Notes under the pieces: generated by a model
Told to the model about the DNA's origin: nothing
The model's database searches: none
Seen by the model: the letters and a program-made list of their open reading frames with translations, nothing else
NCBI GenBank assembly: GCA_902792635.1
Contig: CADBAG010000011.1
Coordinates: 1-64,000 of the forward strand
DNA from: an uncultured Prevotellaceae bacterium
GTDB lineage: Bacteria > Bacteroidota > Bacteroidia > Bacteroidales > Bacteroidaceae
DNA: 64,000 bases
Direction of reading: 5' to 3'
Shown: in pieces, positions 41,813 through 52,701 of the stretch
How positions within the stretch are numbered: the stretch's first letter is position 1
How the letters are laid out: each line of letters opens with the position of its first letter
Program-made: the position numbers and the translations under genes

Positions 41813-42928
41813 TTACAGTTCGCTTTCTTTGAGCTTCTCTGCGTTCTCAGCTACGGTGAGGTGGTCGATCATGTCCTGGATATTTCCGTTCATGAACCCT
41901 TGCAGGTCGTGGATGGTGTATCCGATGCGGTGGTCGGTGACGCGGCCTTGCGGATAGTTGTAGGTGCGGATCTTGGCCGAGCGGTCACCCGTAGAGACGA
42001 GTGACTTACGGCGGCTCTGGATATCACCGACATACTTGGCATGCTCACGGTCGTAGACGAAGGTGTAGAGGCGGCTCAGTGCACGCTCTTTGTTCTTCGG
42101 CTGGTCACGGGTCTCGGTACACTCGATGAGGATTTCCTCCTCCTCGCCGGTCTCCGGGTTCTTCCAGGGATAACGCAGACGCACGCCGGAACTCACCTTG
42201 TTGACGTTCTGACCGCCGGCACCACTTGAGCGGAAGGTATCCCACTTGATCTTACTCTCGTCGATATGCACCTCGAATTTCTCTGCCTCGGGGAGCACTG
42301 CTACTGTAGCAGCACTTGTATGCATACGGCCCTGTGTCTCTGTGGCAGGCACACGCTGTACACGGTGTACGCCAGACTCATATTTGAGAGTGCCATAGAC
42401 ATTGTCGCCACTCACAGCGAAGTCGATCTCCTTGTAGCCGCCGACAGCACCCTCATTGAAGGAGGTGACGCTCACCGTCCATCCTTTCGAGTCGCAGTAG
42501 CGTTTGTACATATTGAAGAGGTCGCCGGCGAAGAGTGCAGCCTCGTCGCCACCCGTTCCTGCACGGATCTCCATCTGCACGTTCTTCGCGTCTTCGGGAT
42601 CCTTCGGTACGAGCAGCATCTTGATCTCTTCCTCGAGCTTCGGCTGCAGGTCTTCGTTCTCCTGCAGTTCCTCTCTTGCCATGGCTTTCATGTCGGGATC
42701 ACTCTCGTTGACGATGATATCTTTCGACTCCTTGATAGCATTGAGGCAGGCGACATAGCGCTTGCGTGCGTCCATGATGTCGCCTAACTCCTTGTATTCC
42801 TTAGTCAACTTGACATAACGGCTCTGGTCTGCGATGACCTCAGGGTCGGTGATGAGGGTCGATACCTCTTCGTACCGAGCCTCTAATCCGTCAAGTTTCT
42901 GTAGTATTGAATTGTTTTCTTCAGCCAT
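41813..42928 (-). CDS. prfA: Peptide chain release factor 1
   Basis: Recognises UAA and UAG in the ribosomal A site and triggers peptide release. The stop-codon tripeptide is PAT in RVPATETQGRMH, the RF1 type (RF2 has SPF). The catalytic GGQ loop SSGAGGQNVNKV is intact near residue 230. The 371 aa are collinear with the family and no programmed frameshift is present, as expected for RF1. Within a leftward operon between purM and a 46-residue ORF. Confidence 0.97.
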   Translation of the reverse strand: MAEENNSILQKLDGLEARYEEVSTLITDPEVIADQSRYVKLTKEYKELGDIMDARKRYVACLNAIKESKDIIVNESDPDMKAMAREELQENEDLQPKLEEEIKMLLVPKDPEDAKNVQMEIRAGTGGDEAALFAGDLFNMYKRYCDSKGWTVSVTSFNEGAVGGYKEIDFAVSGDNVYGTLKYESGVHRVQRVPATETQGRMHTSAATVAVLPEAEKFEVHIDESKIKWDTFRSSGAGGQNVNKVSSGVRLRYPWKNPETGEEEEILIECTETRDQPKNKERALSRLYTFVYDREHAKYVGDIQSRRKSLVSTGDRSAKIRTYNYPQGRVTDHRIGYTIHDLQGFMNGNIQDMIDHLTVAENAEKLKESEL

Positions 42929-42969
42929 TATTTATGATCTTTCGGCGTTATATAATTATACCGTCTTTT

Positions 42970-44133
42970 TTAATAGTTGAATTCTCCGTATTCTGATTTA
43001 ATGGTCAGCGAGCGCTTTCCTTCCTCGATATGTCCGATGACCTGAGCGTCGATGTTGAAACTCTTGCTCACGGCAATGACCTTGTCGGCAACCTCTGGGC
43101 GGACATAGATCTCCATACGGTGCCCCATGTTGAACACCTGGTACATCTCTTTCCAGTCGGTGCCGGAACAGTCGTGGATGATCTTGAACAATGGAGGAAT
43201 GGGGAACATGTTATCTTTCACGACGCGGCAGTTCTCGCCTACGAAGTGCAGCACCTTTGTCTGAGCACCGCCTGTGCAGTGCACCATTCCGTGGATCTCC
43301 GGGCGCATCTCGTCGAGCAGTCGTTTAATGACTGGAGCGTAGGTGCGGGTGGGGGAGAGCACGAGCTGACCGGCATCGACATCGAGTCCGTCAATCTTAT
43401 CCGTGAGATGATACTTACCACTGTATACGAGCTCATCGGGCACGGCATGGTCATAGCTCTCGGGGAACTTCTCTGCGAGGTACTTAGCAAAGACATCGTG
43501 GCGGGCACTCGTCAGGCCATTGCTTCCCATACCACCGTTGTAACGGTCCTCATAGGTAGCATGACCAGTGGAGCTAAGACCGACGATGACGTCACCCGGA
43601 CGGATGTTAGCATTGTTGATGACATCGCTGCGCTTCATGCGGCAAGTGACGGTAGAGTCGACGATGATCGTTCTCACGAGGTCGCCTACGTCAGCTGTCT
43701 CACCGCCGGTGGGGTAGATGCCGATGCCCATGTCGCGGAGCTGAGCCAAGAACTCATCAGTGCCATTGATGACGGCAGAGATGACCTCGCCGGGAACGAG
43801 CATCTTGTTACGGCCTATCGTAGATGATACGAGGATGTTGTCCACGGCACCTACACAGAGCAGGTCGTCGGTGTTCATCACCACAGCATCCTGGGCGATG
43901 CCTTTCCAGACACTCAGGTCTCCGGTTTCTTTCCAGTACATATAAGCCAATGACGACTTCGTGCCGGCACCATCGGCGTGCATGATATTGCAATAGTCGG
44001 GATCACCGCCGAGCGTGTCGGGGATAATCTTACAGAAAGCCTGTGGGAAGATACCCTTGTCGATGTTCTTGATGGCGTTGTGAACATCCTCCTTGGCGGC
44101 TGATACACCGCGCATCATATATCTGTTGTTCAT
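42970..44133 (-). CDS. purM: Phosphoribosylformylglycinamidine cyclo-ligase (AIR synthase)
   Basis: The fifth step of purine synthesis: FGAM to AIR using ATP. The PurM fold is visible with MHADGAGTKSSLAYMYWKETG, VMNTDDLLCVGAVD and GIYPTGGETADVGD, then PGDVIVGLSSTGHATY. The 387 aa are longer than E. coli PurM (about 345), the form usual in Bacteroidota. Downstream of aroE and upstream of prfA on one strand. The fused or paired purine genes purC and purM are both in this run. Confidence 0.93.
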   Translation of the reverse strand: MNNRYMMRGVSAAKEDVHNAIKNIDKGIFPQAFCKIIPDTLGGDPDYCNIMHADGAGTKSSLAYMYWKETGDLSVWKGIAQDAVVMNTDDLLCVGAVDNILVSSTIGRNKMLVPGEVISAVINGTDEFLAQLRDMGIGIYPTGGETADVGDLVRTIIVDSTVTCRMKRSDVINNANIRPGDVIVGLSSTGHATYEDRYNGGMGSNGLTSARHDVFAKYLAEKFPESYDHAVPDELVYSGKYHLTDKIDGLDVDAGQLVLSPTRTYAPVIKRLLDEMRPEIHGMVHCTGGAQTKVLHFVGENCRVVKDNMFPIPPLFKIIHDCSGTDWKEMYQVFNMGHRMEIYVRPEVADKVIAVSKSFNIDAQVIGHIEEGKRSLTIKSEYGEFNY

Positions 44134-44162
44134 ATTCTTATTATTTTTCTTGATTCCTAATA

Positions 44163-44233
44163 AAACTCCTAACTTCTATCTCCTAACTCACTTAAAACTC
44201 CTAACTCCTATCTTCTAACTCCTAACTCCTAAC
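44163..44233. repeat. 9-10 bp tandem repeat over the aroE stop codon
   Basis: Repeated ACTCCTAACT-type units. On the coding strand this is AGTTAGGAG, each unit carrying a TAG. The aroE stop (44229-44231) is in the first unit. The array fills most of the 95-bp gap between aroE and purM. Confidence 0.85.
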
Positions 44234-44969
44234 TATTCCAGAACTCCCAGCTGGCGAAGGCCTGAAGGAGCAACATCTCCAATCCATTCTTAATTGTCGC
44301 ACCTTTCTTCTTGCCTTTGGTGAGGAACAGTGTCTCATCGGGGTTGTATATGAGGTCGTAGAGCAGAGTGTGGTTGTCCATGGCATCATAAGGGAGGTCA
44401 GGACACTCATCGGCATGCGGGAACATGCCGCAGGGCGTGCAGTTGACGATGACATTGTATTCCTTCATCATCTCCGGAGTGACATCCGTATATCTGATAG
44501 CTCCGTCTTTCCCTGAGCGGCTCACCTTCAGTGTCTCGAGTTTCAGCGATCTTAATCCAAAGTCGATGGCCTTCGAGGCGCCGCCTGTGCCGAGGATAAG
44601 TGCTTTCTTATGATACGACTCCAACAGAGGCTCAATGCTGCGTGTGAATCCAATGACATCACTGTTGTAGCCTTTGAGAACCGTCTTCTTGCCTTTGTGC
44701 TCCACCTTGATAACGTTGACGGCTCCTATCTCACTGGCTTCAGGACTGAGGCCGTCGAGATAACTGATCACTTTCTCCTTGTATGGAATGGTCACGTTGA
44801 GACCACGTAGCTCGGGGTTGGTGTCTAAAACCTCCGGTAATTGTTCTATAGTGGGAATCTCATAGTTCTCATAGATGGCATCGATACCTTCGTTCTTGAA
44901 TTTCTCATTGAAATAACTGATGGAGAACGAGTGTCCCAATGGGTAGCCTATTAATCCGTATTTATCCAT
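44229..44969 (-). CDS. aroE: Shikimate dehydrogenase
   Basis: NADPH-dependent reduction of 3-dehydroshikimate. The substrate-binding segment GLIGYPLGHSFSISYFNEKF is at residues 5-24, the catalytic Lys lies in NVTIPYKEKVISYLDG, and the cofactor loop is ILGTGGASKAI. The 246 aa are short compared with E. coli (272) but normal for Bacteroidota. In the leftward run between menG and purM; aroC is elsewhere in the window. Its end carries tandem TAG repeats. Confidence 0.95.
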   Translation of the reverse strand: MDKYGLIGYPLGHSFSISYFNEKFKNEGIDAIYENYEIPTIEQLPEVLDTNPELRGLNVTIPYKEKVISYLDGLSPEASEIGAVNVIKVEHKGKKTVLKGYNSDVIGFTRSIEPLLESYHKKALILGTGGASKAIDFGLRSLKLETLKVSRSGKDGAIRYTDVTPEMMKEYNVIVNCTPCGMFPHADECPDLPYDAMDNHTLLYDLIYNPDETLFLTKGKKKGATIKNGLEMLLLQAFASWEFWNS

Positions 44970-45020
44970 AATGGCGAAAGTTGTTATAGGAAAATCATTT
45001 ATATAGGAGAATCATCTCCT

Positions 45021-45755
45021 TTATTTCTCAGCAAAATATAAGGTGCATATTCCGAATGTCAGTCTCTTGAAACTCACTTTGGAGAATCCTGCTTTTTTCA
45101 ATATCTCCATCATCCTCTCTCCCTGTGGGAAAGCTTCGATGGTGGCAGTGAGATAGCTGTATGCGCTGCTGTCCTTGCTGATGAGTTTGCCGTAGATCGG
45201 GAGAAACGTGTGCGAATAGATGTGGAACAGTTGCTTCATCGGGAACGATACAGGTGTCGTGAGCTCAGCGATGCAGAGGTGCCCGCCTTTCTTCAACACG
45301 CGACACATCTCTTTGAGGCCCTTGTCAAGATCCTGGAAGTTGCGGATGCCGAATGCCGCCGTGACAGCATCAAATGTGTTGTCCGCAAACGACATAGCCA
45401 TGCAGTCTTCTTTCTTGAAAGAGACGACATTGTCGAGCCCGAGCTTTCTTACTTTCTCCTTTCCGATACTCATCATCCCTTCGGAGATGTCGGCGCCAAC
45501 GAGTTTCTCGGGGTGTAGCATCTGTGCGGCGAGGATAGCGAAGTCGCCTGTGCCTGTCGCAATATCAAGGATCGACTGGGGATGGAAAGGCGCAAGAAGG
45601 CCTATTGCCTTCCTGCGCCATCCTTTATCGATGTCCCACGACAAGCGGTGGTTGAGGGCGTCGTAGGTGGGGGCGATGTTATCAAACATCTCCTCCACAA
45701 GCTGTCCCTTGTCTCCCTGCTTGCCGTAAGGCTTTATCTTTTCCTGGTCGTACAT
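45021..45755 (-). CDS. menG: Demethylmenaquinone methyltransferase
   Basis: The SAM-dependent C-methylation that finishes menaquinone, the quinone of anaerobic respiration in this group. The family N-terminus [29 protein letters not shown] and SAM motif [16 protein letters not shown] are present, then [25 protein letters not shown]. The 244 aa are typical of UbiE/MenG. It starts 10 bp after purC. Ubiquinone use is unlikely, so MenG is preferred over UbiE. Confidence 0.94.
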   Translation of the reverse strand: MYDQEKIKPYGKQGDKGQLVEEMFDNIAPTYDALNHRLSWDIDKGWRRKAIGLLAPFHPQSILDIATGTGDFAILAAQMLHPEKLVGADISEGMMSIGKEKVRKLGLDNVVSFKKEDCMAMSFADNTFDAVTAAFGIRNFQDLDKGLKEMCRVLKKGGHLCIAELTTPVSFPMKQLFHIYSHTFLPIYGKLISKDSSAYSYLTATIEAFPQGERMMEILKKAGFSKVSFKRLTFGICTLYFAEK

Positions 45756-45765
45756 GAATACGTGA

Positions 45766-46719
45766 TTACTTCTTGTAGCTTGCGAGCCAGTTCTTCACGT
45801 TGCGCTCGATGCGGGCAGCAATGTCACCTTCCTCAGCAGCCTTGTCGAACTTCTCTCCGGTGATGTGCTCATAGAGCTCGATGTAACGGTCAGAGACGCT
45901 CTCAGCATACTCGTCGGTGATCTCCGGCATCTTCTGGCCGGGCTGGTTCATGAAGTTGTGCTCGATGAGCCACTGACGAACAAACTCCTTGGAGAGCTGC
46001 TTCTGAGGCTCGCCCTTGGCGAAGCGCTCCTCGTAGCCGTCAGCATAGAAGTAACGGCTGGAGTCGGGCGTGTGGATCTCGTCGATGAGGTAGAGCTTGC
46101 CATCGCGCTTACCGAACTCATACTTGGTGTCGACAAGGATGAGGCCGTGCTTGGCAGCGATCTCCTGACCACGTGCGAAGAGTTTACGGGTCCAGTCCTC
46201 GATGACAGCGTAATCCTCAGCAGAGACGATACCCTGCTTGATGATCTCCTCCTTGGAGATGTTCATGTCGTGACCCTCGTCAGCCTTTGTTGTCGGAGTG
46301 ATGATCGGCTCGGGGAAGCGCTCGTTCTCGCGCATGCCCTCGGGGAGCTTCACGCCGCAGAGCTCACGGCAGCCGTTCTTGTACTCACGCCATGCGGAGC
46401 CAGTGAGAATGCCGCGAATAATCATCTCCACGCGGAAGCCCTCGCACTTGCGGCCGATGGTGACCATAGGATCAGGTGTAGCGAGTTTCCAGTTGGGGCA
46501 AATGTCGCTCGTGAGGTCAAGAAACTTAGAGGCTATCTGGTTCAGCACCTGACCCTTGAAAGGAATGCCCTTGGGGAGCACTACATCAAAAGCGGAGATA
46601 CGATCAGTGGCCACCATCACGATGAGGTCATCGTTGATGTTGTATACGTCACGAACTTTACCATGGTAAACACTCTTCTGTCCATCGAAATGGAAATCAG
46701 TCCTTGTCAATGCTTTCAT
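45766..46719 (-). CDS. purC: SAICAR synthase
   Basis: The seventh purine step: CAIR plus aspartate and ATP to SAICAR. Family motifs are [29 protein letters not shown] near the N-terminus, [10 protein letters not shown], and [19 protein letters not shown] in the C-terminal half. The 317 aa correspond to the longer bacterial/yeast-like type, not the 237-aa E. coli form. Its start overlaps the phoH end by 23 bp, indicating coupled translation; menG follows after 10 bp. Confidence 0.96.
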   Translation of the reverse strand: MKALTRTDFHFDGQKSVYHGKVRDVYNINDDLIVMVATDRISAFDVVLPKGIPFKGQVLNQIASKFLDLTSDICPNWKLATPDPMVTIGRKCEGFRVEMIIRGILTGSAWREYKNGCRELCGVKLPEGMRENERFPEPIITPTTKADEGHDMNISKEEIIKQGIVSAEDYAVIEDWTRKLFARGQEIAAKHGLILVDTKYEFGKRDGKLYLIDEIHTPDSSRYFYADGYEERFAKGEPQKQLSKEFVRQWLIEHNFMNQPGQKMPEITDEYAESVSDRYIELYEHITGEKFDKAAEEGDIAARIERNVKNWLASYKK

Positions 46720-47686
46720 TTTGCTTATTATTTGATTTTAGCGAAGCTATTTTCTTGTCGTATGCATCGTATGCGTTTACGATTCTCGTTACGAGCTTGT
46801 GTCGGACGATATCTTTCTGATTGAGGTTGATGACAGAGATACCTTCTATATCATGGAGGATCTCTAAGGCTTCTCTCAGACCGCTCTTCTGCTGTCTCGG
46901 CAGGTCTACCTGCGTCATGTCACCGGTGATGATCATCTTCGTGTTCCATCCCATGCGGGTAAGGAACATACGGATCTGTGCCGGTGTGGTGTTCTGCGCC
47001 TCGTCGAGGATGACTACGGCATCGGAGAGCGTACGACCACGCATGAACGCTAAGGGCGCAATCTGGATGACGTGTTTCTCCATCATATCCTGCAGTTTCA
47101 CGGCTGGGATCATGTCTTCCAAAGCGTCGTAGAGCGGCTGCAGGTAAGGATCGATCTTGTCCTTCATGTCACCCGGGAGGAATCCGAGCTTCTCACCGGC
47201 TTCCACCGCAGGGCGGCTGAGGATGATCTTCTTGATGTCCTTGTCCTTGAGTGCCCTCACGGCGAGGGCGATGCTGAGATAAGTCTTACCTGTTCCCGCA
47301 GGTCCCACAGCGAAGACCATGTCGTTCTTGTTGAAAGCATCGATGAGCTTCTGCTGGTTCTCCGAGCGGGCTTTGATGGGCCTTCCCGAGACGCTGTAGA
47401 CGAGGACGTCTTTCGTAGCATCGGCCTTTGTCTTATGACCTTTGGCGATGTCGAGGATATCCTCCTCCGTGAGCGTGTTGTATTTGAGGATATGCTTGCG
47501 CATGGTCTCGATCTCCTCTTCGACCTTCGCCATGTCTTCCTCATCTCCGAGCACCCGCAGCACGTTGCCCCTTGCCACGATACGTGTCTTGGGGTACAAC
47601 GACTTGATCATCTGCAAGTGTCCGTTGTTGACCCCATAGAATGTTACGGGGTCAATGTCTTCCAATACGATGTGTTTTTCTATCAT
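46697..47686 (-). CDS. phoH: PhoH-like ATPase
   Basis: A cytosolic P-loop protein related to the N-terminal half of SF1 helicases; its exact role in RNA metabolism is not settled. An N-terminal KH-like region with [21 protein letters not shown] precedes Walker [18 protein letters not shown] (about 130-146) and Walker [23 protein letters not shown]. The 329 aa are full length. Its start codon overlaps the last base of the secA stop and its end overlaps purC, so the three are translationally linked. Confidence 0.93.
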   Translation of the reverse strand: MIEKHIVLEDIDPVTFYGVNNGHLQMIKSLYPKTRIVARGNVLRVLGDEEDMAKVEEEIETMRKHILKYNTLTEEDILDIAKGHKTKADATKDVLVYSVSGRPIKARSENQQKLIDAFNKNDMVFAVGPAGTGKTYLSIALAVRALKDKDIKKIILSRPAVEAGEKLGFLPGDMKDKIDPYLQPLYDALEDMIPAVKLQDMMEKHVIQIAPLAFMRGRTLSDAVVILDEAQNTTPAQIRMFLTRMGWNTKMIITGDMTQVDLPRQQKSGLREALEILHDIEGISVINLNQKDIVRHKLVTRIVNAYDAYDKKIASLKSNNKQNESIDKD

Positions 47687-50600
47687 TATCTAAGTCCTTT
47701 GCCGTGGCAGTTTTTGAACTTCTTGCCACTTCCGCATGGACACGGATCGTTGGGCCTTGGCATCTTCTCACGGACGATAGGCATGCGGTGCTGGGGCTCA
47801 GCACCCTCACGTGTGTCTTGCATAGCGGCACGGCGCTGTGCCTCCTCTATCTCGTCGATGTTGGCTTTCTGTTCATTGAACCGCTGCTGATGCTCCTCGG
47901 GAGCAGCCTCCTGCACGGGTCCCTGCTGCTGCACGGGAATCTGACCTCGCATGAGGAACGATGCGATGCGGTTGTTCATGTCGTCGATCATCGAATCCCA
48001 CAGCTTAGCGCTCTCGAGCTTGAAGACGAGCAACGGGTCTTTCTGCTCATAGGAAGCGTTCTGCACGGAGTGGCGCAGCTCATCGAGCTGACGGAGGTTC
48101 TCCTTCCAGTCGTCGTCGATGATGTGGAGCACGACGAACTTCTCAAACTCCTTGACGATGTTCTTTGCCTCTGTCTCGTAAGCCTCCTTAAGGTTGACGC
48201 GGAGCTGGACAACATGACGGCCGTCGGTGATAGGAATGAGGATGAACTGGTAGATGTTGCCCTGATTCTCATATACATCCTTGATGACGGGGTAAGCATC
48301 GCTCTGAATGCGGTCTGTCTTGCGCTTGAAGGCTGCCATAGCATCCTGGAAGGCACGCTCCTCGAGCTCACCGCGGTCAGAGTTTTCAAACTCCTCGGCT
48401 GTGAAGGGCACCTCCATAGAGAGAATCTCAAGGAACTGCTCTTTGGCACCCTCGAAGTCGTTTCTCTCAATGATGCTCACGACACGGTCCCAAATGACGT
48501 TGGTGATATCCATGCCGATACGCTCGCCCATGAGGGCGTGGCGACGCTTCTCATAGATGACAGTACGCTGCTTGTTCATCACATCATCATATTCGAGGAG
48601 GTTCTTACGGATACCGAAGTTGTTCTCCTCGACCTTCTTCTGGGCGCGCTCGATACTCTTGGAGATCATCGGACTCTCGATACGCTCGCCATCCTCAAAT
48701 CCGAGGCGGTCCATGACATGTGCGATACGCTCTGAACCGAACTTACGCATGAGCTCGTCCTCAAGAGACACATAGAACACAGATGAGCCCGGGTCTCCCT
48801 GACGTCCGGCACGACCACGCAGCTGGCGGTCCACACGACGGCTCTCATGACGTGTCGTACCGATGATAGCCAGACCACCAGCAGCCTTCACCTCAGGTGT
48901 CAGCTTAATATCGGTACCACGACCTGCCATGTTTGTGGCGATCGTCACAGCACCGAGCAGACGCTCCTCGTTGTGGATGAGGCTCTCTGCTGTCTTGCCG
49001 ACGAGCTCAGGATCAGAGCCTTTCTTCTTCTCGGTGGCAGCCTTGATGAATGCCTCCTGATAACGTACGGCTGACGGCTTGTCAGTGAAAGCCTTGCCGT
49101 CGGAGGTGATGTATACTTGTCCCATGGTGCTCTTACCGGCTTCGGCCACAATCATAGCCTCCTTCTGGTGGAGCTTGGCGTTCAATACATGGTGAGGGAT
49201 CTTACGCATGGTCAGCATACGTGAGAGCAGCTCAGAGATCTCGACGGAGGTTGTACCCACGAGGCACGGACGGCCCTGGACACGCATCTCTTCGACCTCT
49301 TCAATGACTGCTGCATATTTCTCACGCTGCGTCTTATATACACGGTCGTCGAGGTCCTTACGGATCACCGGACGGTTGGTAGGAATCTCCACGACATCGA
49401 GCTTGTAGATATCCCAGAACTCACCGGCCTCGGTAGAAGCCGTACCCGTCATACCAGCGAGCTTGTGGTACATGCGGAAGTAGTTCTGCAGGGTGATGGT
49501 AGCGAAGGTCTGTGTAGCAGCCTCCACCTTCACGTGCTCCTTAGCCTCGATAGCCTGGTGCAGACCATCGCTCCAGCGACGGCCCTCCATGATACGGCCC
49601 GTCTGCTCATCGACGATCTTCACCTCGCCGTCCATGACGACGTACTCATCGTCCTTGTTGAACATCGTGTAAGCCTTCAGCAACTGCTGCAGGGTGTGCA
49701 CACGGTCGCTCTGTACGGCGTAGTGGTTGAGGAGGTCATCCTTCTTGTCGAGGCGCTCCTGATCGGAGAGTCCCTTCTCGTTCTCGAGCGCAGAGAGCTC
49801 AGAGGCGATGTCGGGGAGCACGAAGAGGTTCTTGTCGTGCACCTCATTGGCGAGCCATTCTGCTCCTTTATCGGTGAGGTCAGCGGAGTTCATCTTCTCG
49901 TCGACGACGAAATACAATGGTTTCACGGCCTCCGGCATACGGCGGTTATTGTTCTCCATGTAAATCTCCTCGGTCTTCTGCATGCCGCTCTTGATACCCT
50001 CCTCTGAGAGGTATTTGATGAGGGCCTTGTTCTTAGGCAGTGCCTTGAAGGAACGATAGAGGCTGAGGAAACCCTCGTCGAGGAGTTCCTGAGCTTTATT
50101 CTTGTCGGTCTCCTGACGACCGGCGTTGATCTTCTGACGAGCGTCGGCGAGGAGCTCGGTAGCCTGTTTGCGCTGTACCTCGTAGAGCTTTTCTACGAGC
50201 GGCTGGTACTCCTCATACATCTGGTTCTCGCCCTTGGGCACAGGACCGGAGATGATCAACGGGGTACGGGCATCATCGATCAGCACGGAGTCGACCTCAT
50301 CGACGATGGCGAAGTTGTGACGGCGCTGCACGAGGTCGTCGGGAGAGAGTGCCATGTTGTCACGCAGATAGTCGAAACCGAACTCGTTGTTCGTACCGAA
50401 GGTGATATCAGCCTGATAAGCCTTGCGGCGCTCGGGGGAGTTAGGCTGGTGCTTGTCGATACAGTCGACGGAGAGTCCGTGGAACTCGTAGAGCGGTCCC
50501 ATCCACTCGGAGTCACGCTTGGCGAGGTAGTCGTTGACCGTCACCATGTGCACGCCGTTGCCTGTGAGGGCGTTGAGGAACACAGGGAGCGTAGCCACGA

Positions 50601-51198
50601 GGGTCTTACCCTCACCGGTTGCCATCTCTGCGATCTTACCCTGGTGGAGTGCAATACCACCGAAGAGCTGCACATCGTAGTGAACCATATCCCAGTGGAT
50701 CTTGTTGCCACCGGCAGTCCACTCGTTGTGGTAGATAGCCTTGTCACCGTCGATGGTGATGAAGTCGTTCTTCGGATCGGCAGCGAGCTCGCGGTCGAAG
50801 TCAGTAGCAGTCACCACGGTGTCAGCGTTCTGTGCAAAGCGGCGGGCTGTGTCCTTGACAATGGCGAAAGCCACGGGCATGACATGGTTGAGGGCTTTCT
50901 CTAATTCCTCAAGCATCTCCTTGTCCTGCTTGTCTATCTCGTTGAAGATCGGCTCACGCTCATCGATAGGCGTGTCCTCGATCTTGGCACGGAGCTCAGC
51001 GATCTTGTCCTGATAAGGCTTGGCTGCGTCCTGCACGTATTTCTGTATCTCCTTGCTCTTGGCGCGGAGCTCATCGTTGGACAGCTTCTCGATGTCGGGG
51101 TAAGCCTCTTTCACTTTCTCCACGAGGGGTTGGATCAGGCGCATGTCGCGCTTTGACTTGTCTCCGAAGATGGATTTCAAAAACTTGGTGAAGTTCAT
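47686..51198 (-). CDS. secA: Preprotein translocase ATPase SecA
   Basis: The motor that pushes unfolded proteins through SecYEG. The 1,170 aa exceed E. coli SecA (901) through insertions typical of Bacteroidota, one in the region around residues 340-450. NBD1 has [19 protein letters not shown] and [19 protein letters not shown]2 has [12 protein letters not shown]. The C-terminal zinc-binding SEC-C motif [16 protein letters not shown] is complete. First gene of the leftward run, with a -7 box 30 bp upstream. Confidence 0.97.
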   Translation of the reverse strand: MNFTKFLKSIFGDKSKRDMRLIQPLVEKVKEAYPDIEKLSNDELRAKSKEIQKYVQDAAKPYQDKIAELRAKIEDTPIDEREPIFNEIDKQDKEMLEELEKALNHVMPVAFAIVKDTARRFAQNADTVVTATDFDRELAADPKNDFITIDGDKAIYHNEWTAGGNKIHWDMVHYDVQLFGGIALHQGKIAEMATGEGKTLVATLPVFLNALTGNGVHMVTVNDYLAKRDSEWMGPLYEFHGLSVDCIDKHQPNSPERRKAYQADITFGTNNEFGFDYLRDNMALSPDDLVQRRHNFAIVDEVDSVLIDDARTPLIISGPVPKGENQMYEEYQPLVEKLYEVQRKQATELLADARQKINAGRQETDKNKAQELLDEGFLSLYRSFKALPKNKALIKYLSEEGIKSGMQKTEEIYMENNNRRMPEAVKPLYFVVDEKMNSADLTDKGAEWLANEVHDKNLFVLPDIASELSALENEKGLSDQERLDKKDDLLNHYAVQSDRVHTLQQLLKAYTMFNKDDEYVVMDGEVKIVDEQTGRIMEGRRWSDGLHQAIEAKEHVKVEAATQTFATITLQNYFRMYHKLAGMTGTASTEAGEFWDIYKLDVVEIPTNRPVIRKDLDDRVYKTQREKYAAVIEEVEEMRVQGRPCLVGTTSVEISELLSRMLTMRKIPHHVLNAKLHQKEAMIVAEAGKSTMGQVYITSDGKAFTDKPSAVRYQEAFIKAATEKKKGSDPELVGKTAESLIHNEERLLGAVTIATNMAGRGTDIKLTPEVKAAGGLAIIGTTRHESRRVDRQLRGRAGRQGDPGSSVFYVSLEDELMRKFGSERIAHVMDRLGFEDGERIESPMISKSIERAQKKVEENNFGIRKNLLEYDDVMNKQRTVIYEKRRHALMGERIGMDITNVIWDRVVSIIERNDFEGAKEQFLEILSMEVPFTAEEFENSDRGELEERAFQDAMAAFKRKTDRIQSDAYPVIKDVYENQGNIYQFILIPITDGRHVVQLRVNLKEAYETEAKNIVKEFEKFVVLHIIDDDWKENLRQLDELRHSVQNASYEQKDPLLVFKLESAKLWDSMIDDMNNRIASFLMRGQIPVQQQGPVQEAAPEEHQQRFNEQKANIDEIEEAQRRAAMQDTREGAEPQHRMPIVREKMPRPNDPCPCGSGKKFKNCHGKGLR

Positions 51199-51227
51199 AT
51201 CTTGTATTATTTTTTTCTATTTGGATG

Positions 51228-51235
51228 CAAAGTTA
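51228..51235 (-). promoter_or_regulatory. Promoter -7 box of secA
   Basis: TAACTTTG followed by CA on the minus strand, 29 bp before the secA ATG. The -33 box is not clear. Confidence 0.45.
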
Positions 51236-51291
51236 ATAAAAGTATTTGGTATTCAGCCTTTTTAAGACTGAAAAAAGCTATGTTTCCTCCA

Positions 51292-52701
51292 TTAAAACAA
51301 TGGAGCGACCGTGCATGCGTTTGGCGCACGGATACGGATGGTCTTTGCAATTGTCGGCGCAATGCGGTCGACGGTGACGGGAGTAGACACGCGCTCATGC
51401 TTGATGCCTGCTCCGAAGAAAATAATAGGGAAGGGGACAACGCCGGCACGGCTCATCGATGACTGCTGCGTGTTTTCGTTGAGCAGTCGCCATCCCGGTG
51501 CGACGTTGATGATAATATCTCCGCTGAGGATAGGATTGTATCCTAAGCGTATCTTTTGAATATCGTTGTTGCCCGACTGCAGCCGCTGACTCGTGTAGAC
51601 GTCGGCCACGCCTGCGCTCTGCATGAGAAACTCCTGCGAGCGCGTGAGCAGCTCCGACATCGAGATGCGCTTCTGCTCAATGAGCCGGTGGTCGAGATAG
51701 ATCTCGTTGCCATACTCCTGCTCGACATATCTCCCTGAGCCATAGATCGCTCCGAGATACATGTTCAGCAGTGTCGCTGTGCGGTTGATATAGAATGTGC
51801 CGGTAGGAATGCGGTATTTGGAGAGATTCGCGGGCTTCTCCTCACTGTATCCCGTGGAGGTGACGACAAACATCACCTGCTGTAAGCCGATGCGCTTGTC
51901 GATGGCATTGACGAGGCGACCGAGGGTATAGTCGAGTTGTTGATACACTCCCGACATCTCCTCTTGCCAGTTCTGTACAGGCTTGCCGTCATCTTTCGTG
52001 GCAGAAAGCGTGATGTTGAGAATATCCGAGACACCGTCCTTGCCAAGGTCAGTGGCCGACATCGCAGCGAGCGCCATGTCTACAACGTTGTCGTTGTCCT
52101 GGTGGTTCTTCTGTTTCTGATATTGTGCGCCGAAGCCGTCGTTGTAGTTCTTGACCCACTTCGGGAGTGATTTCTGATAATAAGCCGACGTCGTCCACAG
52201 TCCGTCCTTGTCGAGCCAGTAACAGCCATCGGCGGCGTGTCCTGCAAGGAGGATAGCTGCCTTACTGTCTGCTGCAAACGAGTAGACGAGCGCCTTGCCG
52301 TTGGAACTCACCTTCAGCTCGTCGCCGATGGTGCTCGTACGGATTTTGTCAGCTGAGAACGAACCATTGCCGTCATCAACGCTGCCCACGGGCTGCAGCG
52401 ACTTGCGGTCGAGCCATGCGTTGGCGATGATGCCGTTGTAGAATGGCGATGTGCCGGTAGAGATCGTGGCTGTTGCCGACGACTCATCAACAGGTGAGAA
52501 AGGGTAGGTGGCACCATCGTAGACGAGGCCCTCATCCAACAGCCGCTTGATTCCGTAGCGGGAATAGAAGTTGCTGAACGCCTCGACATAGTCGGAGCGA
52601 AGCTGATCGATGGTGACGTTGACGACGAGACGTGGTGCAAGCTCGTAAGCCTGCATCTCTGCTGTGGTCAGTGCCGCTACTAAAAGAGCTAAATATCGCA
52701 T
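51292..52701 (-). CDS. Alkaline phosphatase-superfamily protein, probably inactive
   Basis: The 469 aa have a short signal peptide and the type I phosphodiesterase/PafA-like fold. The N-terminal metal Asp is present (VVNVTIDQLRSDYVEAF) and the STGTSPFYNGIIAN helix is recognisable. The later metal ligands are not. The usual SATDYxGH segment reads SATKDDGK, the usual TADHG reads TSTGY, and the YDTH-type motif before the PIIF strand reads SRAGVVPFPIIF. This suggests a non-catalytic relative. It shares one base with the stop/start of the DUF4105 gene, so they form an operon. Its role is unknown. Confidence 0.8.
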   Translation of the reverse strand: MRYLALLVAALTTAEMQAYELAPRLVVNVTIDQLRSDYVEAFSNFYSRYGIKRLLDEGLVYDGATYPFSPVDESSATATISTGTSPFYNGIIANAWLDRKSLQPVGSVDDGNGSFSADKIRTSTIGDELKVSSNGKALVYSFAADSKAAILLAGHAADGCYWLDKDGLWTTSAYYQKSLPKWVKNYNDGFGAQYQKQKNHQDNDNVVDMALAAMSATDLGKDGVSDILNITLSATKDDGKPVQNWQEEMSGVYQQLDYTLGRLVNAIDKRIGLQQVMFVVTSTGYSEEKPANLSKYRIPTGTFYINRTATLLNMYLGAIYGSGRYVEQEYGNEIYLDHRLIEQKRISMSELLTRSQEFLMQSAGVADVYTSQRLQSGNNDIQKIRLGYNPILSGDIIINVAPGWRLLNENTQQSSMSRAGVVPFPIIFFGAGIKHERVSTPVTVDRIAPTIAKTIRIRAPNACTVAPLF

